A DNA stretch of 64,000 nt. Origin: JANWYT01 sp034437555 (lineage in GTDB: Bacteria; Chloroflexota; Anaerolineae; Aggregatilineales; Phototrophicaceae). The first letter of the stretch is position 1, and each line of letters starts with the position of its first letter. Positions 8,935 through 18,216 of the stretch are shown piece after piece. The translations under genes and the position numbers were made by a program. The notes below the pieces were generated by a model that ran no database searches, was not told the origin of the DNA, and saw only the letters and a list, made by a program, of their open reading frames with translations. The stretch lies in assembly GCA_034437555.1 (NCBI GenBank), contig DAOTTQ010000070.1, forward strand, positions 49,071-113,070. Direction: 5' to 3'.

Positions 8935-10756
8935 CGGCGAGTTCCTCCTGTAGTTCTGTCTCAATACGCGCCTGCATATCATAGGTACGGCGATACATAC
9001 CGCCCTCTGCCATCAGTTGTTCATGTGTGCCACGTTGCACAATGCGACCCCTGTCCATCACAAGAATTATATCTGCGTCCATCACACTTTGAATGCGATG
9101 GGAAATAATGAAGCTAGTGCGCTTTTGCATCATCCCTCGTAACGCCTCCCGAATTTGTGATTCGGTTTCCGTATCTACGCTACTGGTTGCATCATCCAAG
9201 ATGAGAATCTTGGGGTTTTTAAGCAATGTCCGCGCCAGTGCCACACGCTGCTTTTGCCCCCCTGAAAGCGTTACGCCACGCTCGCCCACTTCGGTACTAT
9301 AACCCTCTGTGAATTCCATAATGACCTCATGAACAGCCGCCGCTTTTGTTGCTTCAATGACTTCTTCGTCGCTTACTTCACGATTTACGCCATAGGTGAT
9401 GTTCTCACGGATGGTACGGCTAAACAAGAAGGGTTCTTGTTGCACAACACCCATATTTGCCCGCAAAAACCAGCGTGGATAGTCCTTAATGTCCACACCA
9501 TCAAGCGTAATCTTGCCGTGTGTGTAGTCATAAAAGCGCGTTAGTAATGCCATGAGGGACGTTTTACCCGACCCCGTGGAGCCTAATAATGCAATGCTTT
9601 GTCCAGGCTTCACTTCAAAAGTGATGTCCTCTAGGACAGGCTTGCCACTTTCATATTCAAACGTCACGTTTTCAAAGCGAATGTAACCTTCTAGGTTTTC
9701 GATGGGTGCGGGGCGGTCTTTGCCCAAGTCTTCCCATTCGTTGTTTACTACTTTGGCAACACGGTCAAACGAGACCAAGCCTGTGCTTAGTTGCACAATC
9801 AAACGCCCCATTTCACGCATGGGATTGATAATCCACCCCACCATTGCCATATAAGAGACAAACGTCCCCAACGTCATTTGATTATTGATGACGAAGTATG
9901 CACCCAAACCAAAACCCAAGACCATTTGTGTGCCAGTGAGCATATCGGTAACGGGCCAATAGAAGGCGTGCATCATCATAAAGCGTCTACCCAGTACAAA
10001 CTTCTTGTAGTTCTCACGTTCAAAGCGGTTAATTTCATAGTCTTGACGCGCAAACGCCTTTACCACGCGCACACCACTTAAATTTTCTTGAAGTGCTGCC
10101 GAAAGTGCGCCGTCCTGTTCTTCATAAGCTTCATAGGCTTTTTCAACACGCTTAAAGAAGAACAAGCCCATTACAAAGATAATCGGCACAACAATCACCG
10201 AAAAGAGAGCCAAGTCCCACTTTAACAAGAGCAATGCCGTAAAGTTGACCACAAACAAGAGCGCAATGCGCCCAATACCAATTAGCTGTTCTGCAAAGAA
10301 ACGGCGTACTGCATCAAGGTCACTCGTTACACGCTGAATTAGCTCGCCTGTTGGCATTTTATCGTGATAGCTAAAGGGCAAGTGTTGCAAGTGGTCAAAA
10401 AGGAAGTCCTTTAAGCGCAATGCCACTTCTTCCGATACTTCGGCTGCCCACGCGCCACTTTGAAAGGCAAAAAAACCGCGAAGCATGTTTAATCCAATAA
10501 AGCCCGCTGCCACTGTCACCAGCAAAGTCACCAGATCATCCGGACGACCCAGCAAAATGCCGTCAATGAGATAACTAAGCAAAAAGAGCGCGAGGGTGTT
10601 CATTAAACCCGCCAGCCCTAGCGAAATAACCGCACCTGCATAACGCAAGCGCAAGCCCGTCAACATACCCAACACCCCTTTAAGGCGATTAGGCGCGGTA
10701 ACTTGGCGTATGTCAAAATTTGTTTGTGTGCTTGCAATGTCCGCATGTAACGGCAT
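8924..10756 (-). CDS. ABC exporter half-transporter, subunit with degenerate Walker B
   Basis: A 610-residue half-transporter: six membrane helices (about 35-330), Walker A LGSTGSGKTS, an intact LSGGQKQR signature, and Walker B ILILDDATSSVD, where the catalytic Glu is replaced by Asp. In heterodimeric exporters one subunit carries the degenerate Walker B and the partner the altered signature, so both defects fall in the same ATP site; that is exactly the split seen here. AAGGAG precedes the ATG. It is the first gene of a two-gene operon, reading from the divergent region at 10757-11151. Drug or lipid export is possible. Confidence 0.92.
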   Translation of the reverse strand: MPLHADIASTQTNFDIRQVTAPNRLKGVLGMLTGLRLRYAGAVISLGLAGLMNTLALFLLSYLIDGILLGRPDDLVTLLVTVAAGFIGLNMLRGFFAFQSGAWAAEVSEEVALRLKDFLFDHLQHLPFSYHDKMPTGELIQRVTSDLDAVRRFFAEQLIGIGRIALLFVVNFTALLLLKWDLALFSVIVVPIIFVMGLFFFKRVEKAYEAYEEQDGALSAALQENLSGVRVVKAFARQDYEINRFERENYKKFVLGRRFMMMHAFYWPVTDMLTGTQMVLGFGLGAYFVINNQMTLGTFVSYMAMVGWIINPMREMGRLIVQLSTGLVSFDRVAKVVNNEWEDLGKDRPAPIENLEGYIRFENVTFEYESGKPVLEDITFEVKPGQSIALLGSTGSGKTSLMALLTRFYDYTHGKITLDGVDIKDYPRWFLRANMGVVQQEPFLFSRTIRENITYGVNREVSDEEVIEATKAAAVHEVIMEFTEGYSTEVGERGVTLSGGQKQRVALARTLLKNPKILILDDATSSVDTETESQIREALRGMMQKRTSFIISHRIQSVMDADIILVMDRGRIVQRGTHEQLMAEGGMYRRTYDMQARIETELQEELADVG

Positions 10757-10871
10757 AGCTTACTCCTTGTGGGGCGAATAACCGCAGAAAAGCAATGGTG
10801 TTGTACACACCTAAGCTATTTACGTATGTACCCTATAATGTGTTCAAAATTCATGTTGTTACTTTGAAGGG

Positions 10872-10887
10872 TCACAACGGTTCACAA
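10872..10887. promoter_or_regulatory. TCACAA direct repeats, candidate regulator-binding site
   Basis: TCACAA occurs at 10872-10877 and 10882-10887, a spacing of 10 bases or one helical turn, and again at 10998-11003 as half of a TTGTG-TAT-CACAA palindrome. This layout suits a dimeric regulator acting on the divergent promoters. No regulator gene lies beside it. Confidence 0.35.
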
Positions 10888-11095
10888 GTGTTACATAGTC
10901 ACCACAAACTGTCAAGAGTTGTTTTAGACATTTTATGGCTTTATTCGCATTACTGCATAAACTAGCTTGACTATCATACACCACTTTTTATTGTGTATCA
11001 CAACAATTCTTTAACGCCATTCTAGGCTAGGATATACGAAAATAAAAATAAAACAAGTGTTCTAAAAAAGAACGTCTAGTTTTTTAAGGAGGCAA

Positions 11096-11116
11096 ATGGT
11101 GTTACAATATCTGTAA
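11096..11116 (+). CDS. Six-codon leader reading frame upstream of the kinase gene
   Basis: A strong ribosome-binding site AAGGAGG (11086-11092) precedes an ATG that opens a frame encoding MVLQYL and then stops. It ends 35 bases before the kinase start, which itself has a weaker site. It is either a true leader peptide or a chance frame beside a site used otherwise; no terminator hairpin follows. Confidence 0.3.
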   Translation: MVLQYL

Positions 11117-11151
11117 TTGCGCTTATGTTATTGTATAGATTAGGAAGATAT

Positions 11152-14100
11152 ATGCCCATTTTGCCCCCCAAAACCCCACAAATTCTTGGCAACCGTTATT
11201 TACTTCAAAATCAGTTAGGGGCGGGTGCAATGGGCGTGGTGTATCGCGCGGAAGACCGCCTGACCCGTGAAACGGTTGCGCTTAAGCGCGTGATTGCACA
11301 TGACCAAAGTATGAACACACGCCTAGCCTTAGCGCGTGAATTTCAAACACTGGCAAGCCTGCGCCACCCTAATATTATGAGCGTGATTGATTATGGGTTT
11401 GATGAAACGCAACGCCCTTACTTTGTCATGCCCTTGCTAGAAGATGCCAAAGACATTAAGCAAGCCGCAAAATCACTGGATTCTTTTGGCAAGTTGCGCT
11501 TGATAATACAGCTTTTGCAGGCATTGGCTTATTTGCACCGCAGGGGGATTGTTCACAGAGACCTTAAGCCCGCCAACGTGCTTATTACGCAAGACAATAT
11601 GCTAAAGGTGCTGGACTTTGGGCTTGCCGTAGAGCTAGAAAAAGCCAAAGAGATTAGCGGCACACTGCTTTATATTGCCCCAGAGGTTTTACGGATGGAT
11701 GGTGCAAGCCCCGCCAGTGACTTGTATTCGGTGGGCATTATTGCCTTTGAATTGTTCGCGCAGGTTCACCCGTATGATGCCACCGATACCGCCGAACTGG
11801 TGCAAAATATCATCCTTAAAGACCCCGACCTATCGCTGATAGAGAAAACAACGGGTGACCTTTCTAAACAAAACATCGAATCCCTCAAAGCCGTTATTGG
11901 GCGATTGGTGGCAAAAGAACCCGAAGAACGCTATCAAGAGGCGTATGATGCCATTTACGCGCTTAGTAACGCTATCGAGCGCACCGCCCCCCTAGAAAAC
12001 GAAGCCATCCGCGAGAGTTTTTTGCAAAGTGCGCGGTTTGTAGGGCGCAATAAAGAGCTAGGAACACTGACCAACGCTTTAGAAGAAACGCTAAAAGGCA
12101 CAGGAAGCCAATGGCTGATTGCCGGCGAAAGTGGCATTGGCAAGTCTCGGTTATTGGATGAACTACGTAATTTAGCCATTGTGCGCGGTGCAATTGTGGT
12201 ACGTGGGCAAGAAATCGCAGAAAACGGCGCGCCCTATCAGCTATGGCAAGACCCCATTCGGCGCATTTTGCTTGCCAACCCCATCGACGACCTGCAAGCC
12301 AGTGTCTTGCGTGACATTGTGCCAGACATTAGCGACATTTTAGACCGTTATATCCCTTTTATCACGCAAATTGACGCAAAAGACGCACGCCAACGGCTTG
12401 CCATTGCTATAGCAGATTTATTTACCAAAACACAAAAGCCCATTCTGCTAATTTTAGAGGATATTCAGTGGTCAAACGAAAGCCTAGAACCGATTCACAT
12501 TTTGAGGCGCACCGCAAACGCCCCTCTGATGCTGGTGGCAAGCTACCGCACAGATGAAGAAGTGGATGTGGCGCAGATTTTCCCACAAATGGACTTTATC
12601 CGTTTGCAACGCCTAACAACGTCCGCCATCCGCGAACTAACCACTTCAATGCTAGGCAGTCGTAGCACAAACGCTAACGTGATTGACCTGCTAGAACGTG
12701 AAACCGAAGGCAATATCTTCTTTCTAGTCGAAACCGTTCGCGCCCTTGCCGAAGATGCCGGTAGCCTAAGCGATGTGGGAAATATGACGTTACCCTCGCA
12801 CGTTTTCGCAGGGGGCGTGCAACAAGTGGTCAATCGGCGTTTGGGGCTTGTGCCTGCCTATTATCGCCCCTTACTGGAATTGGCGGCAGTCAATGGGCGC
12901 GTGCTAGACCTGAATGTTCTGCACGCCACTTCACCCAACGAACACCTTGAAGATTGGCTAACAACCTGTGCTAACGTGGACGTTTTTACCAATTGGGACG
13001 GCAAATGGCGTTTTAGCCATGATAAATTGCGTGAAGCCCTGCTGAATGATATGGCAGATGACCAACGGCGCAAAAATCATGAGCAAGTTGCGCAAGCCAT
13101 TGAAACCGCCTACCCTAACGATGCTAATCAAGCACACGCTTTAGCAGACCATTGGCGCGTGGCGGGCAATCTCGCCAAAGAAGCGCACTACGCCCTGATA
13201 GCCGGCGAGATTGCCCTTAATGTCGGTAGTTTTGTTGAATCACTGGGCTTGTTCAAAAGGGCATTGCGTGGTTTGGACGGCGAGAAACCCATTACGCGGG
13301 CGCATCGTGGCATGGGCGATGCCTATGAGGGGTTAAGCCAATACGGTGAGGCAATAGAACACTACGAAAAAAGCCGACAACTGGCAGAATCTTTAGCGGA
13401 CTTGGCGGGCGTAGCCGCCGCCTTTGATGGCATTGGGGGCGTAGAAGAAAAACGCGGCGACCTTGCCAGCGCAGAAACACATCTTAACCAAGCCCTTGAG
13501 ATTGCCCGAAAAATTAGTGATACCCACCTTATCGCCGATACACTTAACGGCATTGGCACACTTTATGCCAAGCGTGGCAGCTTAACGCAAGCGCAAACCT
13601 ACTACGAAGAAGCTCTCGCCCTACGGCGCGACATCAACGATAAACGGGGCATTGCCGCCACGCTCAATAACTTAGGTGTTATTCAAAACTTCTTTGGCAA
13701 CCACGCCCAAGCCCGAATCTACTATGAAGAAGCTCTCGCCTTAAGGCGTGATATTGATGACAAACGGGGCATTGCTGCCACCCTTAGCAATATCGGCATT
13801 GTAGTAAAAACCATCGAAAACCACAAAGCGGCGCGTGTGTACTACGATGAAGCCATCAGCATTTTTCGTAAAATTGGCGATTTACACGGGGTCGCTACGC
13901 TCTTAAATAACTTGGGAGCATTGCTTTTAGAACAACGCGAGTTTGACGATGCTTTACTTTGCTACCAAGAGTGCCTAAGCATTGTGCGCTCTATTGGTGA
14001 TGAACGCAGCAGTGGCTACGCGCTCCACAATATCGGGCGGATTCACTTAGCACAAGGTGATTTTATGCAGGCAAAAGCGCACTGTGAAGAAGCCATTAAA

Positions 14101-14610
14101 ACGCTGGTTTCTGTGGGGGATAAACGAGGCATTGCCGATGCTAAAAAAGATTTGGGCATTACGCTAACGCGGCTAGGCGGTATTTTGAACGCCCACCAAC
14201 AGCTTCTTGAAGCCCTTGAGCAATGGCGTGTGGTAGGTGACAAAGTGGGCATTACACAAACGCTTAAAGCCCTCAGCAAGTGGCATATTGCCAACGCAAC
14301 GTTTGACGAGGCATTTGCAGTCCTCAAAGAAGCGTATCAAGAGGCAAGCACTGCCCCTCTTTTGCAAAAACATCACGTGCTATCTGCGTTTGCAGAAGTC
14401 ACCAATCAGATGGGCAAGCCCACGCTTGCTGCACGTATCATTGGGTTTTTGGGCGTGCAAAGCATCACAAACCCCAACCTGCGCCACGAGATAGGACAAA
14501 TAGACAAAGAAACGCGAGCCATGCTCTCTACTCAGAACTATGGAATAGCCCTTAGTGAAGGGGCAAGGCTCACGATTGCAGACCTTGAAACCGAGCTAAT
14601 CAAATCCTAG
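11152..14610 (+). CDS. Ser/Thr protein kinase fused to AAA-type ATPase and TPR repeats
   Basis: A 1152-residue cytosolic signalling protein. The kinase domain (about 15-275) has the Gly loop LGAGAMGVVY, VALKRV with Lys45, HRDLKPAN at 135 and DFGLA from 155. An ATPase domain follows (about 290-500): FVGRNKEL, Walker A GESGIGKS at 325-332 and Walker B LILEDIQW. The C-terminal third (about 690-1050) is a TPR array, with units such as YYEEALALRRDINDKRGIAATL spaced by 40 residues and two almost alike. I chose ATG 11152, preceded by AGGAAG, over ATG 11125, which lacks a site. This architecture is common in Chloroflexota and Actinobacteria. Inputs and targets are unknown. The last gene on this strand before convergent genes. 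Confidence 0.9.
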   Translation: MPILPPKTPQILGNRYLLQNQLGAGAMGVVYRAEDRLTRETVALKRVIAHDQSMNTRLALAREFQTLASLRHPNIMSVIDYGFDETQRPYFVMPLLEDAKDIKQAAKSLDSFGKLRLIIQLLQALAYLHRRGIVHRDLKPANVLITQDNMLKVLDFGLAVELEKAKEISGTLLYIAPEVLRMDGASPASDLYSVGIIAFELFAQVHPYDATDTAELVQNIILKDPDLSLIEKTTGDLSKQNIESLKAVIGRLVAKEPEERYQEAYDAIYALSNAIERTAPLENEAIRESFLQSARFVGRNKELGTLTNALEETLKGTGSQWLIAGESGIGKSRLLDELRNLAIVRGAIVVRGQEIAENGAPYQLWQDPIRRILLANPIDDLQASVLRDIVPDISDILDRYIPFITQIDAKDARQRLAIAIADLFTKTQKPILLILEDIQWSNESLEPIHILRRTANAPLMLVASYRTDEEVDVAQIFPQMDFIRLQRLTTSAIRELTTSMLGSRSTNANVIDLLERETEGNIFFLVETVRALAEDAGSLSDVGNMTLPSHVFAGGVQQVVNRRLGLVPAYYRPLLELAAVNGRVLDLNVLHATSPNEHLEDWLTTCANVDVFTNWDGKWRFSHDKLREALLNDMADDQRRKNHEQVAQAIETAYPNDANQAHALADHWRVAGNLAKEAHYALIAGEIALNVGSFVESLGLFKRALRGLDGEKPITRAHRGMGDAYEGLSQYGEAIEHYEKSRQLAESLADLAGVAAAFDGIGGVEEKRGDLASAETHLNQALEIARKISDTHLIADTLNGIGTLYAKRGSLTQAQTYYEEALALRRDINDKRGIAATLNNLGVIQNFFGNHAQARIYYEEALALRRDIDDKRGIAATLSNIGIVVKTIENHKAARVYYDEAISIFRKIGDLHGVATLLNNLGALLLEQREFDDALLCYQECLSIVRSIGDERSSGYALHNIGRIHLAQGDFMQAKAHCEEAIKTLVSVGDKRGIADAKKDLGITLTRLGGILNAHQQLLEALEQWRVVGDKVGITQTLKALSKWHIANATFDEAFAVLKEAYQEASTAPLLQKHHVLSAFAEVTNQMGKPTLAARIIGFLGVQSITNPNLRHEIGQIDKETRAMLSTQNYGIALSEGARLTIADLETELIKS

Positions 14611-14616
14611 CAAGGC

Positions 14617-15570
14617 TTATTGCTGCTGTTGCTCTTGTTGATCGGTTTGTAGCTGTTGTGATTCTATTGACCAATCCACAGGCGATTGTAGGCGTTCTTC
14701 GATTAGTGGCAATTGAGATAACTCCTCTACGCTAACAGCAACCTCTAGCATCGTATCGGCTTCCCCTCTAAAAACGCCTTTCGTGGGGGGAACATCGGCA
14801 TAATCACGCCCTACCGCCACACGAATATGACGTTCTGCACAAGAAACGTTGTTGGTGGGGTCAAACCCCACCCACCCCAATGAAGGAAACCACACTTCCA
14901 CCCACGCATGAGAGGCATCTGCTGCAGAGCGTGCTTCAAATTGGGCGCGATGAGACAAATACCCACTAACATAACGGCAAGGAATCCCAAAACCGCGTAT
15001 AGTCGCAATCATTAGATGAGCAAAGTCTTGGCACACACCTTCACGATGCGTTAGCAAATCGTCAATGGTGCTATCAACGGTGGTGGTGTTTTGGCGATAG
15101 TCAAAGGACTCATACAGGCGCGTATTAAGCAAGCGAATCAGCGTGAGTGGGTCTAAGCCTGTAGGGAGTGCCAGCTCTTGTATAAAAGCCTTAAGGGCTT
15201 CTGTGGGGCGTGTAAAGTGGCTACTAGAGAGCATGTCAAAGCGTTCAACGTCCAGACGTGCGTTCTCTATCAATGCCCATTCTTCCATCGGAAGGGTCTC
15301 TGGTAAAGCGGGAAAGGGCGAAATTTCTACCAACGATTCGCACGTTATCATCAGGCGATGATGAGGCAGTGGCACATCAAAAACAGCCACCGTATTGCCG
15401 CGATAATCCGTTAAGGTGTTCACGGACGCTCTAGGACTTACCACAACTTGAAACCGCGCACAGCGTTGGTGATAATCATTTCTGGGTTGCATTTGCAGTT
15501 CCATCATGCTTTCACTGATGGGTTCGCTATAGTAAAAACTGGTTTCATGGCGAATTGTATAATAATACAT
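14617..15570 (-). CDS. Transglutaminase-like cysteine protease family protein
   Basis: A 317-residue protein with an N-terminal bacterial transglutaminase-like beta domain (about 1-85, start YTIRHETSFYYSEPISESMM) and a transglutaminase core. Catalytic residues are visible: Cys180 in HREGVCQDF, His221 in DASHAWVEVW and Asp237 in GFDPTN. The C-terminus is a Gln-rich tail. There is no signal peptide. With the next two genes it forms a trio known from many bacteria (transglutaminase, alpha-E, circularly permuted ATP-grasp), proposed to make and process a peptide or a peptide-modified protein. It is the last gene of that operon, 25 bases after alpha-E. Confidence 0.88.
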   Translation of the reverse strand: MYYYTIRHETSFYYSEPISESMMELQMQPRNDYHQRCARFQVVVSPRASVNTLTDYRGNTVAVFDVPLPHHRLMITCESLVEISPFPALPETLPMEEWALIENARLDVERFDMLSSSHFTRPTEALKAFIQELALPTGLDPLTLIRLLNTRLYESFDYRQNTTTVDSTIDDLLTHREGVCQDFAHLMIATIRGFGIPCRYVSGYLSHRAQFEARSAADASHAWVEVWFPSLGWVGFDPTNNVSCAERHIRVAVGRDYADVPPTKGVFRGEADTMLEVAVSVEELSQLPLIEERLQSPVDWSIESQQLQTDQQEQQQQ

Positions 15571-15595
15571 AGCATGCCTTTAGCAGTGGGATGGG

Positions 15596-16555
15596 CTAAG
15601 CCCCAAAGGATGTTGTTATAACAGGACGATAAATATAGGTTTCATAAACCGCGCTGTGAATATGGGTTATTTGTCGGCTTAAGTCCTCTAGGTAGTGGTG
15701 CGTATCCTCTAGCACCTCGTTAATTTCGTCGTAGTTTAACCGAGACTTCAACCGCCCCACCATCCGATAAAGACGATGGGTTTTGGGTAACGCGGTGGTT
15801 TCGGCGATAGCATCCAGTGCATCCGCAATGCGGTCAACACAGAAGTGTAAAGAGTGTGGAAACGTTGCATCAAACAGCAAAAAGTTCACAATGCGTTCGG
15901 GTCGAATATCCGCCGTGTACAGCTTGCAATACGCTTCAAACGCTGTGAAGCACTTTAGAAAACTAAGCCAATCAAAGTATTCTGCCATGGAAAGGCGTTC
16001 TGGCTTTTTAAGGGCGAATTGTCGAAGTTGCACATCTAAAAGTGTAATACAAGAAATGGCACGCTCTAAAGAACGCCCAAGCTGAATAAAATGCCACCCT
16101 TCCCCGTGTACCATTGTAGAGTCGGTAATGCCCTGAGACAAGTGAGACCCTTCGCGGATACTGCGAAAGAACTCATGCGGTTGCCCTTTCCACACGCTTT
16201 CCATAGTTAAACTGCGTACATGAAGGTACAAGCCGTTAAGATGTGTCCACATTTCCGAGCTTACGGCTTCACGCACCTGACGCGCATTTTCACGGGCAGA
16301 CGCAATAGAAGACACAATCGACTGGGGGTTTTCGCTATCAAATGTAATTAAAAACATTACCTCATAATCGCTGAGGTCGGGATTTTCGGTTTCTTGTTGC
16401 AAGGCATCCAGTAAGCGATTCCAACGACTGGTTAAGGCATCCCCAGAATCTAGGGCAATATTAAGGTGAACTTCTAAAAGCCGTGTGGTGTGTTCAGCAC
16501 GTTCTAAATAACGGCTTGTCCAATAGAGGCTATCGGCTACTCTTGAGAGAAGCAT
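15596..16555 (-). CDS. Alpha-E domain protein (DUF403)
   Basis: An all-helical 319-residue protein opening with LLSRVADSLYWTSRYLERAEHTTRLL, the family hallmark, and containing MVHGEGWHFIQLGRSLERA. The biochemical role is unknown. The family occurs almost always with a circularly permuted ATP-grasp enzyme and a transglutaminase-like protein, as here, so it is taken as a partner or carrier in that system. It lies between the two with gaps of 25 and 37 bases, so one transcript is likely. Confidence 0.9.
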   Translation of the reverse strand: MLLSRVADSLYWTSRYLERAEHTTRLLEVHLNIALDSGDALTSRWNRLLDALQQETENPDLSDYEVMFLITFDSENPQSIVSSIASARENARQVREAVSSEMWTHLNGLYLHVRSLTMESVWKGQPHEFFRSIREGSHLSQGITDSTMVHGEGWHFIQLGRSLERAISCITLLDVQLRQFALKKPERLSMAEYFDWLSFLKCFTAFEAYCKLYTADIRPERIVNFLLFDATFPHSLHFCVDRIADALDAIAETTALPKTHRLYRMVGRLKSRLNYDEINEVLEDTHHYLEDLSRQITHIHSAVYETYIYRPVITTSFGA

Positions 16556-16592
16556 AGGGCTTGCCTTTCGGTGTAAAAAGTATCAGTGAATA

Positions 16593-18041
16593 TCATGAAA
16601 GTACCCATGTATCTTTGCTCCCGCCCCCTTGTGAGGAATTAACCACAAGAGAGCCTTGCTTTAGTGCCACACGGGTTAAGCCACCAGGGACAATTTGCAC
16701 CGTATCACCATATAAAATATAGGGGCGCAGGTCAACATGGCGCGGTTCAATGCGATTGTTGATAAAACACGGCGCACAAGAAAGCTGGATGATGGGCTGT
16801 GCAATGTAATTGCGTGGGTTAGCGATAATTTTTTGTCTGAACAGTTCACGTTCTTCGGACGTGCTGTGGCTACCAACTAACATACCGTAACCGCCACTTT
16901 CGCCCACCGCTTTAACCACCATATTTTCTAGGTTAGACAGTGTGTGTGCCATATGGGTGTCGTTTTCCATCAAGAAGGTTTCGACATTGGGCAAAATGGG
17001 GTCTTGGTCTAGGTAATACTTAATGAGTTTTGGCACATAGTAATACATCGCCTTGTCGTCAGCAACACCCGTTCCGATGGCATTTGCCAGTACCACGTTG
17101 CCCGCACGATAGGCATTAAACAAGCCCGATACGCCTAACATAGAGTCTTTTCTAAAAGAAAGTGGGTCTAAAAAGTCATCATCCACCCGTCGATAAATAA
17201 CATCCACGCGCTGTAAACCCTTTGTGGTACGCATGTAAACTACGTTATTATGTACCACAAGGTCACGCCCTTCTACCAACGGAATCCCCATTAGACGCGC
17301 CAAAAACGTATGCTCAAAGTATGCCGAGTTATAAACACCAGGCGTAAGTAAAACAATCGTCAGCTCGCGATTAATAGAAGGGGCAAGATGTGCCAAAACG
17401 CCCAAAAGGTCGCGCCCATAGCTATCAATAGAGCGCACCCCATAATGATTAAACAAGCGCGGAAACACCCGTTTAATCACTTGGCGATTGGTAAGCATGT
17501 ACGAAACACCGCTTGGCACGCGCAAATTGTCCTCTAAAACGGCAAATTCGCCACTGGGCAAGCGAATAAGGTCTGTGCCACACACCGACACATAAACGCC
17601 CTTTGGCACATTAACACCGCGCATTTCGTGGCGGTAATGGGTGCTACTGAACACCATTTCATGAGGAATAATGCGGTCTTTAAGCACTTTAGCATCATGA
17701 TAGATATCCTGCAAAAACAAGTTAAGCGCAGTAATGCGTTGCTGTAAGCCTGCCTCTACATGCGCCCACTCTTGAGCAGTAATTACACGAGGCAACAAAT
17801 CATAAGGGAAAATCTTCTCTGTGCCTTCTTCGTTGTTGTAAACCGTAAACGTAATGCCTTGGTTTAAGAAGGATGCGTCCGCCATTTGTTGGCGTTCCAT
17901 CAGCTCTTCTAGTGACATACTTAACAATAGCTCATACAATTGTTGGTACGGTTGGCGCACATTACCATCGCGGTCTACAAGGGCATCATGGGCTTGTGGA
18001 TGTATGTCATAGGCATGAAATGGGGGTGGTAAAGTGTTCAT
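16593..18041 (-). CDS. Circularly permuted ATP-grasp type 2 ligase (DUF404/DUF407)
   Basis: First gene of the alpha-E operon, 482 residues. Recognisable segments are FTVYNNEEGTEKIFPYDLLP, the central VLEDNLRVPSGVSYMLTNR, VLANAIGTGVADDKAMYYY, and the nucleotide-binding KAVGESGGYGMLVG followed by NPRNYIAQPIIQLSCAP. The family is predicted to form an amide or peptide bond at the expense of ATP; substrates are not known. The start is uncertain: ATG at 18041 or GTG at 18047, with no clear ribosome-binding site for either. The upstream region is shared with the divergent gene at 18217. Confidence 0.88.
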   Translation of the reverse strand: MNTLPPPFHAYDIHPQAHDALVDRDGNVRQPYQQLYELLLSMSLEELMERQQMADASFLNQGITFTVYNNEEGTEKIFPYDLLPRVITAQEWAHVEAGLQQRITALNLFLQDIYHDAKVLKDRIIPHEMVFSSTHYRHEMRGVNVPKGVYVSVCGTDLIRLPSGEFAVLEDNLRVPSGVSYMLTNRQVIKRVFPRLFNHYGVRSIDSYGRDLLGVLAHLAPSINRELTIVLLTPGVYNSAYFEHTFLARLMGIPLVEGRDLVVHNNVVYMRTTKGLQRVDVIYRRVDDDFLDPLSFRKDSMLGVSGLFNAYRAGNVVLANAIGTGVADDKAMYYYVPKLIKYYLDQDPILPNVETFLMENDTHMAHTLSNLENMVVKAVGESGGYGMLVGSHSTSEERELFRQKIIANPRNYIAQPIIQLSCAPCFINNRIEPRHVDLRPYILYGDTVQIVPGGLTRVALKQGSLVVNSSQGGGSKDTWVLS

Positions 18042-18141
18042 AAGCACGTCACAATCGTTGATGGTGGGCTAAATGCACCACTATAGCGCAGATTATAGCG
18101 CAGAAGACGTGCTAGGATTTACAAAATTCATGGGCATTGTT

Positions 18142-18170
18142 TTGGGCATTTTCACAAAAAACAGTATGAT
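18142..18170 (+). promoter_or_regulatory. Putative sigma-70-type promoter for the 1043-residue protein
   Basis: TTGGGC (18142-18147) and TATGAT (18165-18170) are separated by exactly 17 bases, about 47 bases upstream of the start. Confidence 0.5.
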
Positions 18171-18216
18171 AGTAAGAAGTTTTAGTGCTAAATCGCTTTT
18201 AGACTGGTGAACGGAT

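Larger units (their letters stand above)
10757..11151. other. Divergent intergenic region between ABC exporter and kinase genes
   Basis: About 395 AT-rich bases carrying control regions for both flanking genes. It holds TCACAA direct repeats (10872-10887), a perfect TTGTG-TAT-CACAA inverted repeat (10991-11003), a possible plus-strand promoter (TTGACT at 10967-10972 and TATTGT at 10989-10994, 16-base spacer), and a tiny reading frame at 11096-11116. No RNA gene is evident. Confidence 0.6.

Noticed and set aside
8935..8982. 16-codon extension of the second ABC exporter subunit
   Set aside because: It runs through the AGGAGG that serves ATG 8934 and lies inside the upstream gene.
13600..13806. 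Near-identical 120-base repeat as a mobile or structural DNA repeat
   Set aside because: In frame and of TPR period, so explained by protein repeats.
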